DNA of 5,901 bases from Eubacterium sp. (lineage in GTDB: Bacteria > Bacillota > Clostridia > Oscillospirales > Acutalibacteraceae): contig JAFYFO010000269.1 of assembly GCA_017543725.1 (NCBI GenBank), positions 1 to 5,901 on the forward strand, written 5' to 3'. Numbering within the stretch: position 1 is the first letter of the stretch; each line of letters starts with the position of its first letter. Under the pieces are notes generated by a model. It made no database searches. It saw only the letters and a program-made list of their open reading frames with translations, and was not told the DNA's origin. Below are positions 1 through 5,901 of the stretch, piece after piece. The position numbers and the translations under genes are program-made.

Positions 1-1
1 A

Positions 2-1630
2 TGGGCATATAAAAACCACTGCGACAGAGTTATTTATTTAACAGCGGGCGAACATAAAATCACATATAAGCATATAAACGGCAACGAAGCGGGCAGGGGC
101 AATCTCCAACTTGTTGCGGCGCTCGATAAACTAACTCTCAAAAAGGTTGAGGACGGCGAAAACGATTTTGAAATCTGCCTTGATGAAATGAAGAATTTCA
201 AAGACGGCGATGAATACAGAATAACGGCAGTTGCACCGAAAGAGGGATATTATTCGGTTTTAGCAGACGGAGAATTCACCCTCAAAAAGCAGTGCGTTGA
301 TTATGCGAAAGACGCAAAATCCTTCTCCGAATGCAAAGTGTTCGACAGGGAAGTCGGCAAAACCGTTTTCCTTGCACAGGGCGCAAACACCCTTGTTGTT
401 TCGGGCGATGTTTCAAATCTGAATTTCGGATTTGAAGAGGAAAAAACAGGAGATTCTGCAGTGATTATAAAATCAACGGAGATAACAACCCACGGAACAA
501 ACCCGACTCTTAAAAAGAATCAGTATGCAAAGAGCGGATATGTTATTTCAGAACTCGGAATCGGTCAGAATCCCGTTAACAATGAAAGCGCGGACAAGAA
601 CTATGCAACTTTCAGCATTAACGCACCGAGCGCGGGAACATATAATTTCTCAATCCGCTATTCAAACAACGAGCCTGCGCCGATTATGCAAAAGGCGGAC
701 GGCTCAACATATATTCATCCATATAATATCGACCTTGTTGAAAGATACGCTCAGATTATTGTTAACGGCGAAGAGCCCGAAACGGTTTATTTCAAAAACA
801 CTCTGAGTTGGGAATCTTTCAAAACTCTTGATGTTCAGTTTGAACTCAAAGCGGGCAAAAACGATATTAAGATTTATAACGATAATTCATATCAGTTCAG
901 CAATCTTGTTAATTCAACCGCTCCCGAAATTGATGAAATAGCAATTTCAACTCTGAGTTTCAGCGGCGAAAAAGTTCAGTTGATTCCGGGAAGAGCAAGC
1001 GTTGACCACGATTATCAGACGGGACTTCCGAAATGCACGCCCGCAACTTCAACCTCAAACGGAAAAATTGAAAGCGAAAAAGTCTGCATCGAATGCGGCT
1101 ACAGAAAAAATGTTAAAGAAACAATTTATAAAATTACTTCCGTAACCCTTTCAAAAACGGCTTATACCTATGACGGAAAGGCTAAAAAGCCCTCTGTAAC
1201 CGTTAAAGATTCAAAGGGCAAGGTTATAGATAAGAAGTTTTACAGCGTTAAGTATTCCGATAATAAGAAAATCGGAACGGCTAAGGCAATCGTAACTTTC
1301 AAGGATTTATATAAAGGAACTAAAACCGTTTCTTTCAAAATCAATCCAAAGGGAACTTCGATTAAGAAAGTTTCCGCTGTTTCAAAGGGCTTCAAAGTTA
1401 ACTGGAGCAAGGCTGCATATTCGGGATATGAAATTCAGTATGCGGCAAATTCCAAGTTCACAAAGAGCAAGAAAACAGTCACCGCCTCAAAGAGTTCAAC
1501 AAGCAAAACAATCAAAAAACTCAAGGGCAAAAAGAAATATTATGTCAGAATAAGAACATATAAAACCGCCAGCGGTAAGAAGTATTATTCCGATTGGAGC
1601 AAAGCAAAATCGGTAACAACAAAGAAGTAA
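2..1630 (+). CDS. Secreted multi-domain protein with carbohydrate-binding-like, Ig-like and Fn3 modules (5' partial)
   Basis: The reading frame is open from base 2, so the true start lies outside the window and the ATG at 188 is internal; 542 codons remain. Numbering from base 2, residues 13-45 resemble the last strands of a galactose-binding-like (CBM6/35-type) sandwich. Residues about 72-147 form a second beta-rich module. Residues about 201-318 form a third, with the CBM35-like ending AGKNDIKIYND followed by PEIDEIAIS. A short segment (335-369) with C345 and C362-x2-C365 follows, then an Ig-like domain (378-450, YDGKAKKP at 390) and a Lys-rich Fn3 domain (451-542) typical of Clostridia surface proteins. 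The likely role is an extracellular glycan-binding protein or glycoside-active enzyme. The catalytic domain, if any, and the signal peptide are not visible. I see no LPxTG motif or dockerin at the C-terminus. Coding status is certain; the module names are by pattern only. Confidence 0.88.
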   Translation, partial: WAYKNHCDRVIYLTAGEHKITYKHINGNEAGRGNLQLVAALDKLTLKKVEDGENDFEICLDEMKNFKDGDEYRITAVAPKEGYYSVLADGEFTLKKQCVDYAKDAKSFSECKVFDREVGKTVFLAQGANTLVVSGDVSNLNFGFEEEKTGDSAVIIKSTEITTHGTNPTLKKNQYAKSGYVISELGIGQNPVNNESADKNYATFSINAPSAGTYNFSIRYSNNEPAPIMQKADGSTYIHPYNIDLVERYAQIIVNGEEPETVYFKNTLSWESFKTLDVQFELKAGKNDIKIYNDNSYQFSNLVNSTAPEIDEIAISTLSFSGEKVQLIPGRASVDHDYQTGLPKCTPATSTSNGKIESEKVCIECGYRKNVKETIYKITSVTLSKTAYTYDGKAKKPSVTVKDSKGKVIDKKFYSVKYSDNKKIGTAKAIVTFKDLYKGTKTVSFKINPKGTSIKKVSAVSKGFKVNWSKAAYSGYEIQYAANSKFTKSKKTVTASKSSTSKTIKKLKGKKKYYVRIRTYKTASGKKYYSDWSKAKSVTTKK

Positions 1631-1640
1631 GGAAAAAAAT

Positions 1641-2483
1641 ATGAAAGAAGATAAAGGATATTTAACCCCCGAGGATTACGCAGAGCCGAGATGCCTGCTC
1701 TGTGATGAGCCCTACGGAGTAACACCCCAGGTTAAGAGCGTTCCCCAGCAGAGAATTATTCAGAAGATGAACGAATATATGAGCCGCAGGGACTATGCGG
1801 GCGCTGAGCGCCACCTTAAATACTGGCTTGAGGAGGCAAAACTCGGCTTTGATAAAAGGGGCGAACTGCTGATTTATAATGAACTTGTCGGCCATTTTCG
1901 CAAAACTGCAAACAAAGAGGGCGCTTTTGAAAGCGCAAAAGAGGCTTTAAGACTTCTTAAAGAACTCGATTTTGAAGAGAATGTTTCGGCAGGAACAACC
2001 TACACCAATATCGCAACCGCTTTCAACGCTTTCGGCGAAAATGAAAAATCAATCGAACTTTTCGAAAAGGCGAGAAAGGTTTATGAAAACAATCAAAGAA
2101 CTTCGCCCGAACTCCTCGGCGGTCTTTATAACAATATGGCGCTGACCTTTACTGCGCTTGGAAAATATGAGGAAGCGCTTGCGCTTTATGAAAAAGCGCT
2201 CGGCGTTATGGCGAAAGTTGAAAACGGCGAAATTGAGCAGGCGATAACCTATCTGAATATGGCTGATTTGAAAGAGGCTGAACTCGGATACGAAAAGGCT
2301 GAAAACATAGTTTTTGAATATCTTGATAAAGCGCAGGAACTTCTTGATAAAGAAGACCTCAGGCGCGACGGATATTATGCATTTGTTTGCGAAAAATGCG
2401 CGCCGAGTTTTGAATACTACGGCTATTTCCTCTATGCAAAAGAATTAAAAAACAGGGCGGAGAGCATTTATGAAAGGGATTGA
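1641..2483 (+). CDS. Tetratricopeptide-repeat protein with terminal CxxC pairs
   Basis: This 280-residue protein is predicted cytosolic, with no signal peptide or membrane segment. Helical TPR-like pairs run from about residue 38. The clearest repeats begin near G118 (TNIATAFNAFGENEKSIELF), G160 (YNNMALTFTALGKYEEALAL) and A201 (TYLNMADLKEAELGYEKAEN). It has only four cysteines, in two CxxC pairs at opposite ends: C18/C21 (RCLLCDEPYG) and C250/C253 (CEKCAPSF). They could together hold a zinc ion if the superhelix brings its ends together, which is an inference. TPR proteins are usually protein-binding scaffolds. The natural partner here is the DUF4037 protein, whose start overlaps this gene by 14 bases. 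The start is supported by an AAGGA-like Shine-Dalgarno at 1628-1633, seven bases before the ATG. Only 10 bases separate it from the upstream secreted-protein gene. No specific function is known to me. Confidence 0.9.
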   Translation: MKEDKGYLTPEDYAEPRCLLCDEPYGVTPQVKSVPQQRIIQKMNEYMSRRDYAGAERHLKYWLEEAKLGFDKRGELLIYNELVGHFRKTANKEGAFESAKEALRLLKELDFEENVSAGTTYTNIATAFNAFGENEKSIELFEKARKVYENNQRTSPELLGGLYNNMALTFTALGKYEEALALYEKALGVMAKVENGEIEQAITYLNMADLKEAELGYEKAENIVFEYLDKAQELLDKEDLRRDGYYAFVCEKCAPSFEYYGYFLYAKELKNRAESIYERD

Positions 2484-3411
2484 ATTATCAAAAGCGTTTT
2501 TTGAAGAATACGGAAAGCCGATGCTTGAAAACGATTTTTCCGATATTTTGGAATATCTTGCTGTCGGAGTTTTCGGAAGCGGTTCGGAGTGCTTTGGTTT
2601 TGATGACGAAGTTTCCCGCGACCACGATTTTGAGCCGGGCTTTTGCATTTTTCTTCCCGATGAAGATATTGTGGACAGAAAAAGGGCTTTTCAACTTGAA
2701 AGAGCGTATGCAAAACTTCCGAGGGAGTTTATGGGATTTAAAAGGTCTTTGATGGCTCCCGTCGGCGGCGCAAGGCGCGGAGTGCTGAGAACAAGCGAAT
2801 TTTTTGAAGAAAAAATCGGAAGCAAAACGGGCGAACTTGATAAATTTGAATGGCTGAGCATTCCCGAACAGTCGCTTGCCGAGGCAACAAACGGCGAAAT
2901 TTTCTTTGATAACTACGGTGAAATAACAAAAATCAGGGAAAAACTTAAAAGATATCCCGAAGATATAAGACTGAAAAAACTTGCGGGAAATCTTCTTTTG
3001 ATGGCTCAGTCGGGGCAGTATAACTATAAAAGATGCCTCTCCCACGGCGAAACCGCCGCGGCGCAGATGGCGGTTTTTGAATTTGTTAAAAGCGCGGCGC
3101 AGGTTATTTTTCTTCTTAATAATGAATATCAGCCGTATTATAAATGGACTTTCAGGGCGCTGAGAAATCTTGAAAAACTTTCACTCAATGCCGAAATAAT
3201 GGAATTTCTTATAACCTCGTCAAACGACGGCGAAATGGCTGAAGAAAAATACTATGCGATTGAGGGCATTGCCGCCGATGTTATTGATGAACTCATAGAG
3301 CAGAATTTAACTCAGGCAATCTGCGGCGACCTTGAAAAACACGCATATTCGCTTAATGATAAAATCGCGGATTCAGAAATCAGGAATATGCATATTTTGG
3401 CTGCTGTCTGA
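2470..3411 (+). CDS. DUF4037 family predicted nucleotidyltransferase
   Basis: This 313-residue protein has an N-terminal Pol-beta-like nucleotidyltransferase core: V34-F-G36-S37-G-S followed by D45-D46-E and the hallmark S49-R-D51-H-D53. That fits the superfamily pattern of a GS turn followed by a DxD metal site. The C-terminal half is helical and carries DUF4037-typical signatures: YPEDIRLKKL from Y162, GQYNYKR, FLLN at 214-217 and PYYKW at 222-226. Active-site residues look intact, so it may be catalytic and transfer a nucleotide to a small molecule, RNA or protein; the substrate is unknown. The architecture recalls kanamycin nucleotidyltransferase-like enzymes, but resistance is not implied. 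The start overlaps the end of the TPR gene by 14 bases and uses a GGAGAG at 2459-2464 inside that gene, pointing to translational coupling. The family assignment is firm; the biochemical role is open. Confidence 0.88.
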   Translation: MKGIELSKAFFEEYGKPMLENDFSDILEYLAVGVFGSGSECFGFDDEVSRDHDFEPGFCIFLPDEDIVDRKRAFQLERAYAKLPREFMGFKRSLMAPVGGARRGVLRTSEFFEEKIGSKTGELDKFEWLSIPEQSLAEATNGEIFFDNYGEITKIREKLKRYPEDIRLKKLAGNLLLMAQSGQYNYKRCLSHGETAAAQMAVFEFVKSAAQVIFLLNNEYQPYYKWTFRALRNLEKLSLNAEIMEFLITSSNDGEMAEEKYYAIEGIAADVIDELIEQNLTQAICGDLEKHAYSLNDKIADSEIRNMHILAAV

Positions 3412-3441
3412 AGAATTATGAATTTCGGGTTCTGCGCACGG

Positions 3442-3453
3442 CTATTATAATAG
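3442..3453. promoter_or_regulatory. Candidate nrdG promoter -10 embedded in a 12-bp palindrome
   Basis: A perfect TATAAT (3446-3451) lies 27 bases before the nrdG start, inside the perfect palindrome CTATTATAATAG. The matching -35 position (3423-3428, TTTCGG) is poor, so the promoter may need an activator. The palindrome resembles the CTATATATAG core of an NrdR box but is two bases longer, so it may instead bind another dimeric regulator. The rest of the 67-base spacer holds the nrdG ribosome-binding site and nothing else I recognise. No terminator hairpin is evident, so read-through from the upstream operon is possible. Confidence 0.4.
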
Positions 3454-3478
3454 GTATTAATATAAAGGATATAAATAT

Positions 3479-4171
3479 ATGAAAATTCACGGACTACAAA
3501 AAATGACTCTTCTCGACTTTCCGGGGCATGTTGCCTGCACGGTTTTTCTCGGCGGCTGCGATTTTCGCTGCCCGTTCTGCCACAATTTTGAACTTGTTGA
3601 CGGAAGCGAAAAGCCGATTATGGACGATGGCGAACTCATTTCTTTTCTTGAAAGCAGAAAAGCCCTGCTCGACGGAGTTGCGATAACCGGAGGAGAGCCC
3701 TGCCTTCATAAAGATTTGAAAGAACTTATAATAAAAATCAGAAACGCGGGTTATCCCGTTAAACTTGATACAAACGGCAATCATCCCGAGGTTCTCAGAG
3801 AACTGCTTGATGAAAAACTCGTTGATTATGTTGCAATGGATATCAAAAACAGCGAGGAAAAATATGCCCTGACCTGCGGACTTGACGAAATTGATATGAA
3901 GCCGATTAAAGAAAGCGTTTCGCTTCTTATGAATTCCGATATTCCCTATGAATTCAGAACAACTGTTATCAAGGAATTTCACGAAAAAGAGGACTTCCAC
4001 AAGATAGGGGAAATGATTAAAGGCGCAAGGGCATATTATTTGCAGCGTTTTACGGACAGAGACTCCGTTCCCTACGGCAACCTGACCTCGCCGCACCCCG
4101 ATGAAATGCGGATTTTCGCCGAAATCGCAAAAAAATATGTTGAAAATTCAAATTTGCGCGGAGTTGACTAA
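3479..4171 (+). CDS. nrdG: Anaerobic ribonucleoside-triphosphate reductase activating protein (radical SAM)
   Basis: This 230-residue cytosolic radical-SAM enzyme generates the glycyl radical on class III ribonucleotide reductase NrdD, using S-adenosylmethionine and a 4Fe-4S cluster. The cluster motif C27-x3-C31-x2-C34 is intact within GGCDFRCPFCHN. It is preceded by the family-typical GLQKMTLLDFPGHVACTVF and followed by the SAM-binding TGGEP (T70-P74). Further conserved elements are LDTNG, MDIK (120-123), YEFRTT (157-162) and YYLQRF (186-191). Length and motifs match the NrdG2-type activase of Clostridia (about 230 residues) rather than the shorter Enterobacteria form. An AAAGGA Shine-Dalgarno at 3464-3469 sits nine bases before the ATG. 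nrdD lies 168 bases downstream on the same strand, which supports the assignment over a pyruvate formate-lyase activase. No defects are seen. Confidence 0.95.
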   Translation: MKIHGLQKMTLLDFPGHVACTVFLGGCDFRCPFCHNFELVDGSEKPIMDDGELISFLESRKALLDGVAITGGEPCLHKDLKELIIKIRNAGYPVKLDTNGNHPEVLRELLDEKLVDYVAMDIKNSEEKYALTCGLDEIDMKPIKESVSLLMNSDIPYEFRTTVIKEFHEKEDFHKIGEMIKGARAYYLQRFTDRDSVPYGNLTSPHPDEMRIFAEIAKKYVENSNLRGVD

Positions 4172-4172
4172 A

Positions 4173-4188
4173 CAACTATATATAGTGG
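4173..4188. promoter_or_regulatory. Candidate NrdR box upstream of nrdD
   Basis: The 16-mer carries the palindromic core CTATATATAG and matches the known NrdR-box consensus (acaCwAtATaTwGtgt) at 13 of 16 positions by my count. NrdR is an ATP-cone repressor of ribonucleotide reductase genes, so the location just after nrdG and before nrdD fits. It lies about 90 bases upstream of the predicted transcription start. NrdR boxes usually come in pairs. A weaker partner (10 of 16) can be aligned at 4214-4229, 41 bases centre to centre, close to four helical turns. Confidence 0.6.
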
Positions 4189-4217
4189 GTCGAATAAAAA
4201 ATTTGAAAATTTATTAG

Positions 4218-4238
4218 AATATGTTGTAAAAACATATT
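4218..4238. promoter_or_regulatory. 8-bp inverted repeat overlapping the nrdD -35
   Basis: Arms AATATGTT (4218-4225) and AACATATT (4231-4238) are exact reverse complements with a 5-base spacer. The right arm shares its last two bases with the TTGACA -35 element, a position where a bound dimer would affect RNA polymerase. It does not match an FNR, Rex or standard NrdR operator well, although its left arm overlaps the weak second NrdR-box candidate. It is too AT-rich and lacks a U-tract, so it is unlikely to be a terminator for nrdG. Confidence 0.4.
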
Positions 4239-4265
4239 GACAAAAACCTCTCTTTTTGATAGAAT
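4237..4265 (+). promoter_or_regulatory. Strong SigA-type promoter of nrdD
   Basis: The -35 is a perfect TTGACA (4237-4242) and the -10 is TAGAAT (4260-4265, five of six), with an ideal 17-base spacer. The AT-rich stretch 4191-4236 could serve as an UP element. Transcription should begin near 4271-4273, giving a leader of about 68 bases. It drives nrdD independently of nrdG. Confidence 0.8.
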
Positions 4266-4336
4266 AATTTTCGCAATCGAAATTTTTAGCAGGACTAAGA
4301 ATAACGGACGAAAAATATTATTATGAAGAGAGGTTT
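4244..4336 (+). repeat. Long-range 11-bp inverted repeat pairing the promoter spacer with the nrdD ribosome-binding site
   Basis: AAACCTCTCTT (4244-4254), within the spacer between the -35 and -10, is the exact reverse complement of AAGAGAGGTTT (4326-4336), which contains the nrdD Shine-Dalgarno GAGAGG (4328-4333). The arms are 71 bases apart. RNA starting at the nrdD promoter would lack the first arm, while RNA reading through from nrdG would contain it and could mask the ribosome-binding site. The pairing is seen directly; the regulatory role is inferred. Confidence 0.5.
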
Positions 4337-4339
4337 ACT

Positions 4340-5901
4340 ATGTATCAGGTTATTAAAAGAGACGGCAGCGTTGCAGAATTTGATATAAGCAAAATCAGCG
4401 CCGCTATCGCAAAAGCATTTGATTCGCAAAACAGAAATTATCACCAGAGCATCATTGATTTAATCGCGCTTCACGTAACAGCGGATTTTGAAGAAAAAAT
4501 TGCAGACGGCAAAATCACTGTTGAAGCAATTCAGGACAGCGTTGAAAAAGTTCTTTCCGAATCGGGATATGCAGATGTTGCAAAAGCATATATTCTTTAC
4601 AGACGCCAGAGAGAAAAGGTCAGAAACATCAATTCAGCCCTTCTCAACTATAAAGATATCGTTGATAACTATCTTAAAATCAACGACTGGAGAGTTAAGG
4701 AAAATGCAACGGTAACATATTCTGTCGGCGGTCTTATTCTTTCAAACTCGGGAGCAATAACAGCAAACTATTGGCTCAGCGAAGTTTATGATGATGAAAC
4801 CGCAGACGCTCACAGAAACGCTGAAATTCATATCCACGACCTTTCAATGCTTTCAGGCTACTGCGCAGGCTGGAGCCTCAAGCAACTTATTCAGGAAGGC
4901 CTCGGCGGAGTAACAGGCAAAATAACTTCTTCTCCTGCAAATCATCTTTCAACTCTCTGCAACCAGATGGTAAACTTCCTCGGCATTATGCAGAATGAAT
5001 GGGCGGGCGCTCAGGCATTCTCGTCATTTGATACATATCTTGCTCCCTTTGTTAAGGTTGACAACCTTTCTCAGAAAGAGGTTAAGCAGTGCGTTCAGAG
5101 TTTTGTTTACGGCGTTAACACTCCGAGCCGTTGGGGAACTCAGGCTCCTTTCTCAAACATAACTCTTGACTGGGTTGTTCCAAATGACCTTAAAAACCTT
5201 CCCGCTCTTATCGGCGGCAAGGAAATGGATTTCACCTATGGCGATTGCCAGAAGGAAATGGATATGGTAAACAAAGCCTTCATTGAAATTATGATTGAGG
5301 GCGATGCAAACGGACGCGGCTTCCAGTATCCCATTCCAACATATTCAATCACTCGCTCATTCGACTGGAGCGAAACCGAGAACAACAAGCTCTTATTTGA
5401 AATGACTGCTAAATACGGAACTCCGTATTTCTCAAACTATATCAACTCGGATATGGAGCCCAGCGATGTTCGTTCAATGTGCTGCCGTCTTCGTCTTGAC
5501 CTTCGTGAGCTTCGCAAGAAGAGCGGCGGATTCTTCGGCTCAGGCGAATCAACAGGTTCTATCGGCGTTGTTACAATCAACCTTCCGAGAATTGCATATC
5601 AGGCAACTGATGAAAAAGATTTCTATGCCCGTCTTGACAGACTTATGGATATCGCAGCCCGTTCACTTAAGACTAAGAGAACAGTTATCACAACTCTTCT
5701 TGACCAGGGACTCTATCCCTACACAAAGAGATATCTCGGAACATTTGCAAACCATTTCTCAACCATCGGTCTTATCGGTATGAACGAGGTTGGTCTTAAT
5801 GCAAACTGGCTTAAGGCAGACTTAACAAACGAGAAGGTTCAGCGTTTTGCAAGAGATGTTCTCAACCATATGCGTGAGAGACTCTCCGACTATCAGGAGA
5901 A
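4340..5901 (+). CDS. nrdD: Anaerobic ribonucleoside-triphosphate reductase, catalytic subunit (3' partial)
   Basis: The frame is open to the right edge: 520 codons of an expected total of about 700 or more. The product reduces ribonucleoside triphosphates to dNTPs under anaerobic conditions with a glycyl/thiyl radical. Residues 1 to about 97 form an ATP-cone allosteric domain (VIKRDGS at 4-10, ending AYILYRRQR). The catalytic barrel shows H164-x-H166-D167 with C175 (HIHDLSMLSGYCAGWSLKQL), GDANGRGF (from 321), QYPIPTYSIT (from 329), and C381-C382 in RSMCCRLRLD, where the thiyl-radical cysteine of the family is expected. GSGESTGSIGVVTINLPRI follows. The C-terminal zinc cysteines and glycyl-radical glycine lie beyond the window. 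The start is set by GAGAGG at 4328-4333, six bases before the ATG, and by the ATP cone beginning at residue 3. It lies downstream of its activase gene nrdG. Confidence 0.97.
   Translation, partial: MYQVIKRDGSVAEFDISKISAAIAKAFDSQNRNYHQSIIDLIALHVTADFEEKIADGKITVEAIQDSVEKVLSESGYADVAKAYILYRRQREKVRNINSALLNYKDIVDNYLKINDWRVKENATVTYSVGGLILSNSGAITANYWLSEVYDDETADAHRNAEIHIHDLSMLSGYCAGWSLKQLIQEGLGGVTGKITSSPANHLSTLCNQMVNFLGIMQNEWAGAQAFSSFDTYLAPFVKVDNLSQKEVKQCVQSFVYGVNTPSRWGTQAPFSNITLDWVVPNDLKNLPALIGGKEMDFTYGDCQKEMDMVNKAFIEIMIEGDANGRGFQYPIPTYSITRSFDWSETENNKLLFEMTAKYGTPYFSNYINSDMEPSDVRSMCCRLRLDLRELRKKSGGFFGSGESTGSIGVVTINLPRIAYQATDEKDFYARLDRLMDIAARSLKTKRTVITTLLDQGLYPYTKRYLGTFANHFSTIGLIGMNEVGLNANWLKADLTNEKVQRFARDVLNHMRERLSDYQE

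Noticed and set aside
525..806. 93-codon + strand open frame inside the secreted-protein gene
   Set aside because: It overlaps conserved beta-sandwich coding sequence in another frame and shows no protein-like motif.
2488..3045. 185-codon open frame on the minus strand opposite the DUF4037 gene
   Set aside because: It mirrors the GAA/AAA-rich codons of the real gene. Its product is low-complexity Phe/Lys/Ser-rich with no recognisable domain, and the + strand gene has clear family motifs.
3494..4096. 200-codon minus-strand open frame opposite nrdG
   Set aside because: It is a shadow of nrdG; the + strand frame carries all radical-SAM motifs and a good ribosome-binding site.
4199..4212. Two AAATTT copies after nrdG as a possible terminator stem
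   Set aside because: The sequence is entirely AT, with no stable GC stem and no following U-tract; it fits an UP-element-like A/T tract better.
4269..4282. Small dyad TTTCG-CAAT-CGAAA at the predicted nrdD transcription start
   Set aside because: Five-base arms in AT-rich DNA are too short to distinguish from chance.
4323..4388. 21-codon upstream open frame beginning just before the nrdD start
   Set aside because: Its ATG has no Shine-Dalgarno of its own, and the GAGAGG after it clearly serves the nrdD ATG at 4340.
4488..4715. 75-codon + strand open frame inside nrdD
   Set aside because: It lies out of frame within the ATP-cone coding region of nrdD and has no independent support.
5466..5783. 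105-codon + strand open frame inside nrdD
   Set aside because: It overlaps the conserved radical-cysteine region of nrdD in another frame.

Overview
The window looks like a chromosomal segment from an anaerobic, probably gut-dwelling Clostridia (Ruminococcaceae/Oscillospiraceae-like or Lachnospiraceae-like). This rests on three things: a secreted Lys-rich protein whose Ig-like and Fn3 C-terminal tail is typical of that group, an oxygen-sensitive class III ribonucleotide reductase system (nrdG, nrdD), and moderately AT-rich DNA with AT-rich intergenic spacers. All five genes are on the + strand. Coding density is high. I see no tRNA, rRNA, CRISPR array or mobile element. The taxonomic call is an inference from protein style, not from a marker gene.

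Layout. (1) 2-1630: the 3' part of a large extracellular protein whose start, and any catalytic domain, lie to the left of the window. What remains is a string of beta-sandwich, carbohydrate-binding-like modules, a short CxxC segment, an Ig-like domain and an Fn3 domain. (2) 1641-2483 and 2470-3411: a tetratricopeptide-repeat protein overlapping by 14 bases a DUF4037-type predicted nucleotidyltransferase. This translationally coupled pair has no established function and is the least understood part of the window. (3) 3479-4171: nrdG, the radical-SAM activase of anaerobic ribonucleotide reductase. (4) 4172-4339: a dense regulatory spacer. (5) 4340-5901: nrdD, the catalytic subunit, cut off by the right edge before its glycyl-radical site.

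How they fit together. NrdG uses a 4Fe-4S cluster and S-adenosylmethionine to place a glycyl radical on NrdD, which then reduces ribonucleoside triphosphates to deoxyribonucleotides without oxygen. Each gene has its own candidate promoter. nrdD has a near-consensus SigA-type promoter (TTGACA, 17-base spacer, TAGAAT), a good NrdR-box candidate upstream, a perfect 8-bp inverted repeat touching the -35, and an 11-bp perfect complementarity between the promoter spacer and the nrdD Shine-Dalgarno region. The last could silence translation of nrdD on transcripts reading through from nrdG while leaving transcripts from its own promoter free. That is a hypothesis from sequence alone. The first three genes are spaced as one transcription unit, although a secreted glycan-binding protein and a cytosolic TPR/nucleotidyltransferase pair have no obvious shared job.
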